From contig CAJXSL010000001.1 of NCBI GenBank assembly GCA_913060875.1, forward strand, positions 702,464 to 766,463: a DNA stretch of 64,000 nucleotides, written 5' to 3'. The DNA is from an uncultured Desulfobacteraceae bacterium (lineage in GTDB: Bacteria > Desulfobacterota > Desulfobacteria > Desulfobacterales > UBA5852). The notes beneath the pieces are model-generated. The model ran no database searches and was not told the origin of the DNA. It saw only the letters and a list, made by a program, of their open reading frames with translations. How positions within the stretch are numbered: the stretch's first letter is position 1; each line of letters starts with the position of its first letter. The translations under genes were made by a program, and so were the position numbers. Below, in pieces: positions 7,033-16,280 of this stretch.

Positions 7033-7980
7033 ATGAAAAAACTCAAGATTGCCTTGCTCGCGGGAGGGATTTCCTCGGAAAGGGACGTATCGCTCAACAG
7101 TGGTCAACAGGTCTACGAGGCGCTCGACAAGGCACGCTATGAGATCGTGCGCTATGACCCCCAAACCGATTTACCCCGTCTGATGGCCGATGCGGCCGAA
7201 ATCGACGCCGCCCTGGTGATTTTACATGGTCCTTACGGGGAGGACGGTACCATCCAGGGGATGCTGGACCTGCTGGACATCCCCTACCAGGGAGCGGGCG
7301 TCCTGGGCAGTGCCGTGGCCATGAACAAGCTGGTGGCGAAACGGCTCTACGAGCATGCCGGGTTGAAAATTCCCCCTTATTGTCTGGTCCGGCGAGATCC
7401 TATCCCGGAGCTCGGAGGGTGCGTTCAGCATCTCGGGTTGCCCATCGTTGTCAAACCGGTGGCCGGCGGATCCAGTATCGGCATGGCCATCGCGACCACC
7501 GAGAAAGAACTGCGCGAGGCGGTCGAGGATGCTTTCCGGTATGATGATCGGGTGCTTTTGGAAAAATATCTCGAAGGGACCGAGGTGACCGGCGGCGTGC
7601 TGGGCAATGATGAGCCGGAAGCCCTGCCGCTGATTGAAATCGTTCCGGGTGAGGGGCATACGTTCTTCAACTATACCGCCAAATACACGGCCGGGGAAAC
7701 CCACGAAATCTGTCCGGCCCGTATCAGCGACGCCCTCACCGACAGGGCCCAGGCGTGTGCCGTAAAAGCGCATGAGGCCCTTTTTTGCCGGGGGTATAGC
7801 CGGACCGACATGATTATCTGCCAAGACGAGATTTTTGTCCTTGAAACCAATACCATTCCCGGCATGACCGCCACCAGCCTGTTTCCCCAGGCGGCGGCCA
7901 AGGCCGGATTGGATTTTACCCGTCTACTGGATCGATTGATTGCCCTGAGTCTCGAAGGGCGATCCCCCCAGGCATCATAA
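7033..7980 (+). CDS. ddl: D-alanine--D-alanine ligase
   Basis: A cytoplasmic ATP-grasp enzyme that joins two D-alanines for peptidoglycan precursor synthesis. 315 residues, normal length. Visible family features are the N-terminal 'LAGGISSERDVSLNSG', 'LHGPYGEDGTIQG', the ATP-grasp core 'PIVVKPVAGGSSIGM', and the Mg-binding C-terminal 'ETNTIPGMTATS'. Ribosome site AAAGGAA before ATG 7033. It stands 200 nt before purDE and may share its transcript. Confidence 0.93.
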   Translation: MKKLKIALLAGGISSERDVSLNSGQQVYEALDKARYEIVRYDPQTDLPRLMADAAEIDAALVILHGPYGEDGTIQGMLDLLDIPYQGAGVLGSAVAMNKLVAKRLYEHAGLKIPPYCLVRRDPIPELGGCVQHLGLPIVVKPVAGGSSIGMAIATTEKELREAVEDAFRYDDRVLLEKYLEGTEVTGGVLGNDEPEALPLIEIVPGEGHTFFNYTAKYTAGETHEICPARISDALTDRAQACAVKAHEALFCRGYSRTDMIICQDEIFVLETNTIPGMTATSLFPQAAAKAGLDFTRLLDRLIALSLEGRSPQAS

Positions 7981-8189
7981 ACCTGAGGCCGAGGGCTGCC
8001 GGCCCGGGCGAACGATGCGCCCACTCGGTCAGGGGGGATGCCAAGCCGTCCAAGGCATCCTCCGAGGTGTTGTAGGCAGTTGAAACGCGCACTTGGCGCT
8101 GGAGACGGTGCCCTTTTTTACGATTCTCGTGGTGTCCTGAAGACGACCCAATATTTTTGCAACCATTTACGATGAGAAGGGAGGTCTGT

Positions 8190-9962
8190 ATGAAAGTGCT
8201 GGTGATCGGAAGCGGCGGCAGGGAGCATGCCTATGCCTGGAAAATTGCGCAAAGCCCCCTGGTAGAAAAAGTGTTTTGCGCTCCCGGCAATGCCGGTATT
8301 GCCTCCGTGGCCACCTGTGTGCCCATCGATGCCGAGGATGTGCAGTCCCTGTTGGATTTTGCCCAAAAAGAAAAGATCGACCTGACGATCTGCGGCCCCG
8401 AGGGTCCGCTGGCCAAGGGGGTTGTCGATATATTTGAGGCGGAAGGCCTGAAGATCTTTGGTGCATCGCAAAAAGCCGCGGAACTGGAAGCCAGCAAATC
8501 CTTTTCCAAGTATATCATGGAAAAATATGGTGTCCCCACCGCCAAGGGGCAAACGTTTACACGTGTGCAGGCCGCTCGCGCTTACATTAAAAAGATGGGC
8601 GTTCCCATCGTGGTCAAAGCCGACGGTCTGGCAGCCGGCAAAGGGGTGATCGTCTGCCAGACGGAAAAGGAAGCTCTGGACGCCATCGACCGGATCATGG
8701 TGAAGAAGGAATTTGGTTCGGCCGGCAAAAAGGCCGTTGTCGAGGAATGCCTGGTGGGGGAGGAAGCCTCGTTTATCGCTTTTACGGACGGCAAGACGGT
8801 CCTGCCGTTGCCTTCGTCCCAGGATCACAAAGCGGTTTTCGACGATGACAAGGGGCCCAATACCGGCGGCATGGGGGCCTATTCCCCGGCGCCGATCGTG
8901 GATCGTTATCTACACGAACGTATCATGAAGGAGGTCATGATTCCGACTGTCCAGGGGATGGCGGCCGAAGGGCGGCCTTACAAAGGATTCCTCTACGCCG
9001 GTATGATGATCGATGGCGACAAAATCGGGGTTCTGGAATTCAATGCCCGGTTGGGGGACCCGGAAGCCCAACCCCTGCTGATGAGGGTCAAGAGCGATAT
9101 CGTTCCGATCATGCTGGCGATCATCGATGGCCGCCTGGACCAGTGTCGTCTTGAGCTTGATGAACGGGCCACAGTATGCGTGGTAATGGCCTCCGGCGGC
9201 TACCCCGGTAAATACGGCAAAGGGCTGCCCATCAGTGGCCTTGACAAAGCGCGTCGCCTGAAAGATGTCGTCGTCTTCCATGCGGGCACAGGCACCAAAG
9301 GAAAAGACATTGTGGCCAACGGAGGACGTGTGCTGGGTGTCACCGCTCTGGGCGATACGGTAGAAAAGGCGATTAAACGCGCCTATCAGGCCGTGGCCAA
9401 AATCAATTGGAAAAAGGTGCACTATCGCAAGGATATCGGCCAGAAGGCCCTGCAACGCTTTCAGCAGAAACCCGCCGTGGGGATCGTCATGGGCAGCGAT
9501 TCCGATCTCGGGGTCATGCACGGTGCCGTGGCCATGCTGAAGAAGTTTCATGTGCCATACGAGATGACCGTGGCTTCGGCGCACCGTACGCCGGAACGGG
9601 CCGCTGAATGGGCCCGCACGGCACCGTCCCAAGGGATCAAAGTCATTATCGCCGGCGCGGGCCATGCCGCCCATCTGGCCGGGGCAATGGCCGCCCAGTC
9701 GACCCTGCCGGTGATCGGTGTGCCCATCGATTCCTCCAGTCTCCAAGGACTGGATGCCCTGCTGTCGACGGTCCAGATGCCCCCGGGCATTCCGGTGGCC
9801 ACCATGGCGGTGGGAAAGCCGGGGGCCAAGAATGCCGGATTGCTGGCGGTTCAGATCCTGGCCCTTGCCGATGCGGACCTGGCGGCGCGTCTGGCGGCCC
9901 ACCGGGAAGAGATGGCGGCCCAGGTTGAGCAAAAAGCCGCGACGCTTCAACGGGTTGAGTAA
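8190..9962 (+). CDS. purDE: PurD-PurE fusion: GAR synthetase plus N5-CAIR mutase
   Basis: A 590-residue protein starting at ATG 8190 (ribosome site GGGAGG; the TTG at 8157 is too early). Residues 1-425 are phosphoribosylamine--glycine ligase: VLVIGSGGREHA, ATP-grasp segments 'VVKADGLAAGKGV' and 'EEASFIAFTDG', and 'EFNARLGDPEAQ'. Residues from about 427 are a full PurE: GIVMGSDSDL, SAHRTPER, 'AGAGHAAHLAG', and 'GIPVATMAVGKPGAKNA', of class I type. The two enzymes act at steps 2 and 6 of IMP synthesis, so the fusion joins non-consecutive steps. No break or frameshift separates the halves. PurK is not in the window. Confidence 0.93.
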   Translation: MKVLVIGSGGREHAYAWKIAQSPLVEKVFCAPGNAGIASVATCVPIDAEDVQSLLDFAQKEKIDLTICGPEGPLAKGVVDIFEAEGLKIFGASQKAAELEASKSFSKYIMEKYGVPTAKGQTFTRVQAARAYIKKMGVPIVVKADGLAAGKGVIVCQTEKEALDAIDRIMVKKEFGSAGKKAVVEECLVGEEASFIAFTDGKTVLPLPSSQDHKAVFDDDKGPNTGGMGAYSPAPIVDRYLHERIMKEVMIPTVQGMAAEGRPYKGFLYAGMMIDGDKIGVLEFNARLGDPEAQPLLMRVKSDIVPIMLAIIDGRLDQCRLELDERATVCVVMASGGYPGKYGKGLPISGLDKARRLKDVVVFHAGTGTKGKDIVANGGRVLGVTALGDTVEKAIKRAYQAVAKINWKKVHYRKDIGQKALQRFQQKPAVGIVMGSDSDLGVMHGAVAMLKKFHVPYEMTVASAHRTPERAAEWARTAPSQGIKVIIAGAGHAAHLAGAMAAQSTLPVIGVPIDSSSLQGLDALLSTVQMPPGIPVATMAVGKPGAKNAGLLAVQILALADADLAARLAAHREEMAAQVEQKAATLQRVE

Positions 9963-10641
9963 ACTCGTCAGAATCGATCCGGTAGCACCGGATCCGGCCG
10001 TGATTGATCACACGGTGGCCATCCTGCGCCGGGGCGGATTGGTGGTCATCCCCACACGCCATCTTTACGGCCTGGGGGTGGATGCGTTAAACCCCCGGGC
10101 GGTCGAACGTGTTTTTGCGGCCAAGCAACGGCCTCCGGATCAACCCCTGTTGATTCTGGTGGCCGGACCTGACGACGTTCACCGATATGCGCGGGGCATG
10201 GACGAACGCACAGCGGTGTTGATGGACACTTTCTGGCCCGGCAAGGTCACGATCGTTGTGTCAGCCCGGGCGTCCCTGCCCGCGTCGCTGACCGGGGGAA
10301 CAGGACGAATAGGTATTCGCGTGCCGGGGCATCCGGTGTGCCGGTCCTTGACACACGTTCTGGCGGGGCCTTTGACCGCTACTAGCGCCAATATTTCCGG
10401 GCAACCCGGTTGCCACCGCATCGCAGATCTGGATCCCGCCATCCTAGCTGCAGCGGATCTGGTCCTGGATGCGGGGCCCTTGGTGCCGGGTGTCGGGTCT
10501 ACGGTGGTGGATATCCGGCCTTCCGGTGTGCATATTTTGCGGGAAGGCGCGGTGGCCGCGGCCGCGATCCGGGCTGCGATGGAATCCACGGTGGTGCGGC
10601 CGTCCTCGGGAGCCCGGCAGGAACCCGATGGGAGCCACTGA
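9955..10641 (+). CDS. Threonylcarbamoyl-AMP synthase-like (TsaC/YrdC family)
   Basis: A YrdC-fold protein of the TsaC/YciO/YwlC superfamily, which forms threonylcarbamoyl-AMP for t6A37 of tRNAs. Features are 'VVIPTRHLYGLGVDA', 'AAKQRPPDQPLLILV', 'FWPGKVTIVV', 'RIGIRVPGHPVC', 'TATSANISGQPG' and 'GVGSTVVDI'. The longest frame begins inside purDE; the probable start is TTG 9955, overlapping the purDE stop by 8 nt and translationally coupled, giving 228 residues. There is no SUA5 C-terminal domain. The first core motif reads TRHLYGLG where TsaC usually has T-ETYGLG, so YciO-type function is possible. Confidence 0.8.
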   Translation: MSKLVRIDPVAPDPAVIDHTVAILRRGGLVVIPTRHLYGLGVDALNPRAVERVFAAKQRPPDQPLLILVAGPDDVHRYARGMDERTAVLMDTFWPGKVTIVVSARASLPASLTGGTGRIGIRVPGHPVCRSLTHVLAGPLTATSANISGQPGCHRIADLDPAILAAADLVLDAGPLVPGVGSTVVDIRPSGVHILREGAVAAAAIRAAMESTVVRPSSGARQEPDGSH

Positions 10642-10693
10642 GTTTTCCGGAGTTCCTTATTCTATAACGATGCCGTTTCCTTTAGGGTTTGGG

Positions 10694-10722
10694 TTGACAA
10701 TTGGAGACAGGTTGTCTAAGAG
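10694..10722 (+). promoter_or_regulatory. tRNA promoter
   Basis: A perfect TTGACA (10694-10699), 17-nt spacer, then TAAGAG (10717-10722), a weak -10. Transcription would begin about 9 nt before the tRNA. Confidence 0.45.
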
Positions 10723-10737
10723 ATAAGTCCTGTTTTT

Positions 10738-10825
10738 GCCGGAGTGGTGAAATTGGTAGACGCGCCAGACTCAAAATCTGGTGGGCCTTGCGCCCGTGGG
10801 AGTTCGATTCTCCCCTCCGGCACCA
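10738..10825 (+). tRNA. tRNA-Leu (anticodon CAA)
   Basis: Acceptor stem GCCGGAG pairs with CTCCGGC. The D-loop contains GGTAGACGC. The anticodon stem CCAGA/TCTGG encloses loop CTCAAAA, so the anticodon is CAA (reads UUG). A long class II variable arm (GGGCCTTGCGCCC) and the T-arm GGGAGTTCGATTCTCCC are present. CCA is encoded (10823-10825). Confidence 0.95.
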
Positions 10826-10836
10826 CTTGCTTGCCC

Positions 10837-10874
10837 AAAGGAGACGACCGAGATGAAGGTTGTCTCCTTTTTTT
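10837..10874 (+). terminator. Rho-independent terminator of tRNA-Leu
   Basis: GGAGACGACC (10840-10849) pairs with GGTTGTCTCC (10858-10867, one G-T), flanked by AAA and a seven-T run (10868-10874). Confidence 0.85.
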
Positions 10875-10969
10875 ATGGTGTTCCGCCTACGGCGCCGACT
10901 GTTTGTTCCTTCCGCCCTTCAGGTGCTGGTATCATCGTCCTGTAACGCGAATCGTTCGGGAGGTATGAC

Positions 10970-12427
10970 ATGGTAAACCGCTGTCTCTGCTTTGTCCTGG
11001 TGCTGGTTTTACTGTCGGTCGGGAATTCCGGCAATGCCCATGCCGTAAAGACCATTGGCGGGGTGGACCGCATCAATCCGGCCTGGACCGGGGATTATGA
11101 CGGCATGGCCCAGCGGCGGACGGTGCGGGTGTTGGTGACCTATTCCAAAACCTTCTATTTCCTGGATGGCGGGAATCAGCGGGGCCTGTCCTATGAATTG
11201 ATTCAAGCCTTTGAGAAATACCTCAATCGGAAGAAGGGTTCTAAAAGCCCGCTCAAAGTCAATGCCATCATCATCCCCGTGGCGCGGGACGATCTGCTGC
11301 CGGCCCTGCTCGAGGGACGGGGCGATATCGCGGTTGCCAATCTCACCGTCACGCCTGCGCGGCGCGAGCAGGTGGATTTTTCCGATCCTTTCATGACCGA
11401 CGTCAGCGAAATGATGATCACCGGAAAGGACGTCAGGCCCATTCGGGCCCTGGCGGATATGGCCGGGATGGAGGTGCATGCCCGGCCCACCAGTTCGTAT
11501 TATGAGAGTTTACAGGCCATCCAGCAAAAATTGAAACAGGGCCACCTGGACCCCATGCGCCTGAAACCGGCGGATGAGAATCTGGAGGATGAAGATCTTC
11601 TTGAAATGTTGAACGCCGGTCTTATCCCGGCACTTGTCATGGACAGCCACAAGGCCGCCTTCTGGGCGCAGATATTCAAGGAGATCAAACAGCATCCGGA
11701 TTTTCCCCTGCGACAGGGCGGCCGCATCGCATGGGCTTTCCGTAAGAACAGCCCCCTGCTGAAGAAGCAGATCAATACCTTTGTACGCCAGAACCGCAAA
11801 GGGACGTTGATGGGCAATATGCTTTTCAAGCGCTACCTGAAGAATACCCGCTGGGCGCGCAATGCCCTGGCCGAAGAAGATATGATGCGCTTTGAAGGCG
11901 TTGTGGATCTTTTCAGGGAATACGGCGACCGCTTCGATTTCGACTATTTAATGGTGGCAGCTCTGGCCTATCAGGAATCCGGCCTGGATAACGCCAAGCG
12001 CAGCCCGGCCGGTGCCGTGGGGATCATGCAACTTTTACCCAGCACGGCGGCCGGTAAACCCATCAACATTTCGAATATTGAAAAACTAGAAAACAACGTG
12101 CATGCCGGGGTCAAATACCTGCGGCATATTTACGATACCTACTATAAGAACGACAAGGCGGTCGACGTTCCGAACAAGCTTCTTTTTACCTTCGCCTCCT
12201 ACAATGCCGGGCCGTCCAGGGTCCAATCCCTGCGCCGACAGGCGGCCGGGATGCAACTGGATCCCAATCGATGGTTTCACAATGTGGAAATCATCGCCGC
12301 CAAACGGATCGGCCGTGAAACCGTGCATTACGTGAGCAATATCTACAAGTATTATATTGCTTATCGGCTGACGATTGAAAATCTTATGCAGAAGAAGACG
12401 GTTTCCAATAATGCAAAGGCATTGTAA
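10970..12427 (+). CDS. MltF-like lytic transglycosylase with solute-binding domain
   Basis: 485 residues with a signal peptide (about 1-25, ending AHA). Residues 48-285 are a bacterial extracellular solute-binding protein family 3 domain (VRVLVTYSKTFYF; 'GDIAVANLTVTPARREQVDFSDPF'). Residues 310-460 are an SLT transglycosylase domain with catalytic Glu in ALAYQESGLDN (about residue 336), 'GAVGIMQLLPSTAA', and 'FASYNAGPSRVQ'. This is the MltF/YfhD architecture: it cleaves murein glycan strands in the periplasm, and the binding domain can sense cell-wall peptides. Here the protein is predicted soluble or signal-anchored rather than a clear lipoprotein. The next gene also ends in an SBP family 3 domain. 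Confidence 0.88.
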   Translation: MVNRCLCFVLVLVLLSVGNSGNAHAVKTIGGVDRINPAWTGDYDGMAQRRTVRVLVTYSKTFYFLDGGNQRGLSYELIQAFEKYLNRKKGSKSPLKVNAIIIPVARDDLLPALLEGRGDIAVANLTVTPARREQVDFSDPFMTDVSEMMITGKDVRPIRALADMAGMEVHARPTSSYYESLQAIQQKLKQGHLDPMRLKPADENLEDEDLLEMLNAGLIPALVMDSHKAAFWAQIFKEIKQHPDFPLRQGGRIAWAFRKNSPLLKKQINTFVRQNRKGTLMGNMLFKRYLKNTRWARNALAEEDMMRFEGVVDLFREYGDRFDFDYLMVAALAYQESGLDNAKRSPAGAVGIMQLLPSTAAGKPINISNIEKLENNVHAGVKYLRHIYDTYYKNDKAVDVPNKLLFTFASYNAGPSRVQSLRRQAAGMQLDPNRWFHNVEIIAAKRIGRETVHYVSNIYKYYIAYRLTIENLMQKKTVSNNAKAL

Positions 12428-12743
12428 ACCCGGGAAGACGCTTGGCCCGGCAGGCAAGCCATTGACCCGCGTGCCCGGAATATCAATGTTAACCAGAAGT
12501 GGCCAAACCGGGAAATGACGTTCCGGATCTCTTCTCGAAAAATGCAGCCAATGCTCATTACACCATCTGTCCCGGCAGGCACCAAGGATGCATGACAATC
12601 CTGAATTCCTGCGCTCACCGGTTTTTACACGTCTACTGATCCTCGCCTAACATGTGCTCTCGCCCTTGTGTACGCCATGGCCGACGGCTCGGCTAACCGC
12701 GCTCTGTCTTAAATGATGATATTTTCAGAAAGGTGGATGCCGT
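12428..12743. other. Non-coding gap
   Basis: About 315 bases between the MltF-like gene and the symporter fusion. No convincing open frame, hairpin with T-run or consensus promoter was found. The ribosome site of the next gene (AAAGGTGG, 12730-12737) lies at its end. Confidence 0.4.
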
Positions 12744-14927
12744 ATGGGTACCCAACTAACGCCTAAACGCCGGCTGAGTCTCTCCAGCTGGATCCTGGTG
12801 GGGATGGCGGCAGGCATTGTTTGCGGCATTGTGTTTGGTGAGTATTGTGCTTTTTTACAGATTTTCGGCGATGCGTTCATCAAACTGCTGCAGGTGACCA
12901 TCCTGCCTTATATCTTCGTCTCCCTGATTCAGGGCATCGGCGGTCTGACCTATGACCAGGCCAAACTGCTGGCCCTGCGTGCAGGTGGGCTGCTGCTGGT
13001 GTTCTGGGCCATAACTTTCGCTGTCATCCTTTTGCTGCCGTTTTCCTTTCCGGAATGGGTGTCGGCGGCCTTTTTCAGTTCTTCCTTGGTGGAAACGCCG
13101 CCCACAGTGGATTTTCTAAACCTCTATATCCCATCCAATCCATTTGCGTCCCTGGCCAACAACGTGGTGCCGGCGGTGGTTCTGTTCAGCATCCTGGTCG
13201 GTGTCGCCCTGATCGGTATCGAGAACAAACAGACGCTTCTCAAAGGGCTCGCCGCCACCGCCGCGGCTTTGATCCGGGTGACCAACATCATCGTCAAACT
13301 GACGCCTTTGGGCGTCTTTGCCATTGCTGCCGCCGCAGCCGGCACCATGACCCTTGAGGAGTTCGGGCGGCTGCAGGTCTACCTTGTGAGTTTCAACGTG
13401 GCGGTCCTGCTGCTGACCTTCTGGGTGCTGCCCATGATGCTGGCGCCCATGACCCCTTTCAAATACAAAGACATTGTTGTCCTTTCACGGGATGCTTTGG
13501 TAACGGCCTTTACAACGGGCAATCTGTTCGTCGTCCTGACCGTGCTGACGGAGAACTGCAAATCGGTTTTCGAACGGTACGATTTGAGGCGTGACAAAAC
13601 AGATGCCTACATCGATGTCATTATCCCGGTCTCCTTTAATTTCCCCAACATGGGCAAACTGATCATGCTGGTTTTCGTCCTGTTTGCCGCCTGGTTCACG
13701 GGGGCCCACTTCAGCGCTTCGCAATACGGGACTTTTGTTTTTTCCGGCCTGCTGAGCTTTTTTGGCGGTGTCGATGTGGCGCTCCCGTTCATGCTGGACC
13801 TCATGCAGTTGCCGTCGGATATGTACCAGCTCTATGTGGTGACCGGCATCATCAACGGACGGTCCGCCACCCTGCTGGCCGCCATGAATTTGATTGTGTT
13901 CACCATGTTGGCAACGGCATCGCTGACCGGTGTCATGACTGTCAATAAAAAGCGGCTGGTGAGCTACATCGGATTCAGTTTGCTGATCACCGGCGCCGTA
14001 ATCGGCGCAACGCGCCTCTATCTGGGGGCCGTGGCCTCCAATGTCTACGCGAAAGACAAATTGATCGCCAGGATGCAACTGCTGATCCATGAAGCGCCCA
14101 AGACGGTTTACCGCGACATGCCGCCTCCGAACCCATCCGAACAACAGGCGGGTGAATCGATCCTGGACCGGGTGCGACGGACCGGGGTTATCCGGGTGGG
14201 ATATCATTCCGACAATCTTCCCTTCTCCTATTTCAACCTGCACGAACAGCTCGTGGGTTTCGACGTGGATATGGCCCTGCTGCTGGCCAGCGAACTGGGC
14301 TGCAAAGTCCTGTTTATTCCGTTTCAATTCAGGACGCTCGCCGATCAGATCGAACAGCATGATTTTGATGTCGCCATGTCCGGCGTCGCCATTTCAACGG
14401 AAAGACTCAGCCGGATGATGTTTTCGGAATCCTATCTGGAAACCACGCTGGCGTTTGTGACGCGGGACTATAATCGGGAGAAGTTCGCCGCCATTGAGTC
14501 CCTGCGCCGGACGCCGAAGATCAAACTGGGCATTCCGAGGGTCATGGGGCATTTCCAGCACCAGCTGACGCGTTATCTGCCGAAGGCCAAGATTGATGTC
14601 ATCGATTCGCCGCGCGATTTTTTCAGCAACCTGCGCACCGATCTCGACGCCATTATTTTGAGCGCCGAGGCTGGTTCGGCTTGGACCCTGATTTATCCCA
14701 ACTACCAGGTGGTCGTTCCCAAGCCTGACACCGTGGGCGTTCCCCTGGCCTACCCTGTTGCCGGTCATGACGATAAACTGGCCGAATTCCTCAGCCGCTG
14801 GATTGCATTGAAGCGTTCCGGGATGGAATACCGGCGGCTCTATGACCATTGGATCCTGGGGATGGATGCCGAAGAAAAAAAGCCCCGCTGGTCGTTGATC
14901 CGCAATGTCTTCCACTGGGTGGAATAG
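12744..14927 (+). CDS. Dicarboxylate/amino-acid:cation symporter fused to solute-binding domain
   Basis: 727 residues, far longer than the usual 400-450 of SDF (DAACS) symporters. Residues 1-435 are the symporter: 'FGDAFIKLLQVTILPYIFVS', re-entrant loop and TM8 features 'NNVVPAVVLFSILVGVALI', 'VTAFTTGNLFVVL', 'VSFNFPNMGKLIML'. After a short linker, residues 475-705 form a family 3 solute-binding domain (RTGVIRVGYHSDNLPFSY; 'VGFDVDMALLLASELGCKVLF'; 'FDVAMSGVAIS'). The binding domain after the last TM would be in the periplasm, possibly feeding or gating the transporter. The frame is unbroken. Confidence 0.9.
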   Translation: MGTQLTPKRRLSLSSWILVGMAAGIVCGIVFGEYCAFLQIFGDAFIKLLQVTILPYIFVSLIQGIGGLTYDQAKLLALRAGGLLLVFWAITFAVILLLPFSFPEWVSAAFFSSSLVETPPTVDFLNLYIPSNPFASLANNVVPAVVLFSILVGVALIGIENKQTLLKGLAATAAALIRVTNIIVKLTPLGVFAIAAAAAGTMTLEEFGRLQVYLVSFNVAVLLLTFWVLPMMLAPMTPFKYKDIVVLSRDALVTAFTTGNLFVVLTVLTENCKSVFERYDLRRDKTDAYIDVIIPVSFNFPNMGKLIMLVFVLFAAWFTGAHFSASQYGTFVFSGLLSFFGGVDVALPFMLDLMQLPSDMYQLYVVTGIINGRSATLLAAMNLIVFTMLATASLTGVMTVNKKRLVSYIGFSLLITGAVIGATRLYLGAVASNVYAKDKLIARMQLLIHEAPKTVYRDMPPPNPSEQQAGESILDRVRRTGVIRVGYHSDNLPFSYFNLHEQLVGFDVDMALLLASELGCKVLFIPFQFRTLADQIEQHDFDVAMSGVAISTERLSRMMFSESYLETTLAFVTRDYNREKFAAIESLRRTPKIKLGIPRVMGHFQHQLTRYLPKAKIDVIDSPRDFFSNLRTDLDAIILSAEAGSAWTLIYPNYQVVVPKPDTVGVPLAYPVAGHDDKLAEFLSRWIALKRSGMEYRRLYDHWILGMDAEEKKPRWSLIRNVFHWVE

Positions 14928-15048
14928 ACCTTTTGGGCAAACGAATTCTTCTCAAAATGCCGATTGGGGCTAAGGGCCTTGTTTTATATGGGATTTTCCG
15001 ATATGGTATCCGCATCCCACCTATTATTCTAAATCTTAGGAAACGATC

Positions 15049-15648
15049 GTGCCCTACATCGCCTGCCATGAATGCGACTTGGTTCATCGACTCGATGAGA
15101 TTCCGCCCGGCGGGGCGGCACGCTGTGCGCGCTGCGGCGCTTCCCTGCGCCGCCCCAAGCGTGACAGCATCAACCGCACCCTCGCGCTGACCATGGCCGG
15201 CGTGATTCTCTTCCTGGTGGCCAACACCAATCCCTTTCTGGGCTTCCGGATAGGCGTGCAGGTCCGCGAGACCATCCTGGCCACCGGCATCTATCAGCTG
15301 TTCCAGCAGGACATGAAAATTATCGCCACTTTGGTATTGTTTACCGTTGTGATCGTGCCGGCCATTCATCTTTTAAGCATGCTCTACATCCTGGTGCCGC
15401 TGCAGCTGAATCTCGTCCCCCGGCATTTGGCCCGGGTTTTCAGGTTGTACATGTTCCTCAAACCCTGGGGGATGATGGAGGTTTTCATGCTGGGGATCCT
15501 GGTGTCCATCGTCAAGCTGGTGAAGATGGCGACCATCATCCCCGGGGTGGCCCTATATGCGTTCCTGGCCTTGATTTTTGTGCTGGCCGCCATGGCCGTA
15601 ACCCTGGATGACCATTTGATATGGGAACAGATCGACTATCGCCGTTGA
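15049..15648 (+). CDS. pqiA: PqiA-like membrane protein, first half
   Basis: 199 residues from GTG 15049 (ribosome site AGGAAA). It starts with a zinc-ribbon-like Cys set (CHECD...CARCGASL) and has about four transmembrane helices. PqiA in enterobacteria is one protein of two homologous halves; here each half is a separate gene (see 15621). PqiABC forms an inner-membrane to outer-membrane lipid transport or envelope-maintenance system. It overlaps the next gene by 28 nt, so the two are co-translated. Confidence 0.85.
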   Translation: MPYIACHECDLVHRLDEIPPGGAARCARCGASLRRPKRDSINRTLALTMAGVILFLVANTNPFLGFRIGVQVRETILATGIYQLFQQDMKIIATLVLFTVVIVPAIHLLSMLYILVPLQLNLVPRHLARVFRLYMFLKPWGMMEVFMLGILVSIVKLVKMATIIPGVALYAFLALIFVLAAMAVTLDDHLIWEQIDYRR

Positions 15649-16280
15649 CGGATCAGGATCGGACGGCCCGGCGCATGGGCATGGTGGCCTGCCACCACTG
15701 CCACCTGCTGTGCCGGCAACCGCCCGCGCCCGCCGATTGCCCGCGCTGCGGCGCGCCGCTGCACAGCCGCAAGCCCAACAGCATCGCCCGGGCCTGGGCC
15801 CTGGTGCTGGCCGCGGCCGTGTTCTACATCCCGGCCAATTTGCTGCCCATCACCCACACGACATCGCTGGGGGCGGTGCAGTCGGACACCATCATGAGCG
15901 GCGTGATCTATTTCATCCATTCCGGCAGCTGGCCCATCGCCCTGGTGATCTTTGTCGCCAGTGTATTTGTGCCGCTTTTAAAACTGCTGATTCTATCGTT
16001 CTTGCTGATATCGGTTCAGCGGCGTTCACGGTGGCGCCCGGCGGAGCGCACCCGCCTCTATCGAATTACGGAAGCCATCGGGCGTTGGTCCATGCTGGAT
16101 ATCTACGTGGTCACCATTCTGGTGGCCCTGGTGCACCTGGGTGCTCTGGCCAACATCGCGGCAGGGCCGGGTGCGCTCTTTTTTGCCGCCGTGGTTGTGG
16201 TGACCATGTTTGCGGCGGAAGCCTTTGACCCCCGACTCATCTGGGATGGCATGGAGGATAGGGATGACGGAAAACACTGA
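15621..16280 (+). CDS. pqiA: PqiA-like membrane protein, second half
   Basis: 219 residues from ATG 15621. Alternative starts are TTG 15645, overlapping the previous stop, and ATG 15675 (MGMVACHHCHLL). The same layout as the preceding gene: a Cys set (CHHCHLLC...CPRCGAPL), then four membrane helices ('PANLLPIT', 'GSWPIALVIFVASVFVPLLK'). The two genes together replace the two-domain PqiA. Confidence 0.85.
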   Translation: MGTDRLSPLTDQDRTARRMGMVACHHCHLLCRQPPAPADCPRCGAPLHSRKPNSIARAWALVLAAAVFYIPANLLPITHTTSLGAVQSDTIMSGVIYFIHSGSWPIALVIFVASVFVPLLKLLILSFLLISVQRRSRWRPAERTRLYRITEAIGRWSMLDIYVVTILVALVHLGALANIAAGPGALFFAAVVVVTMFAAEAFDPRLIWDGMEDRDDGKH

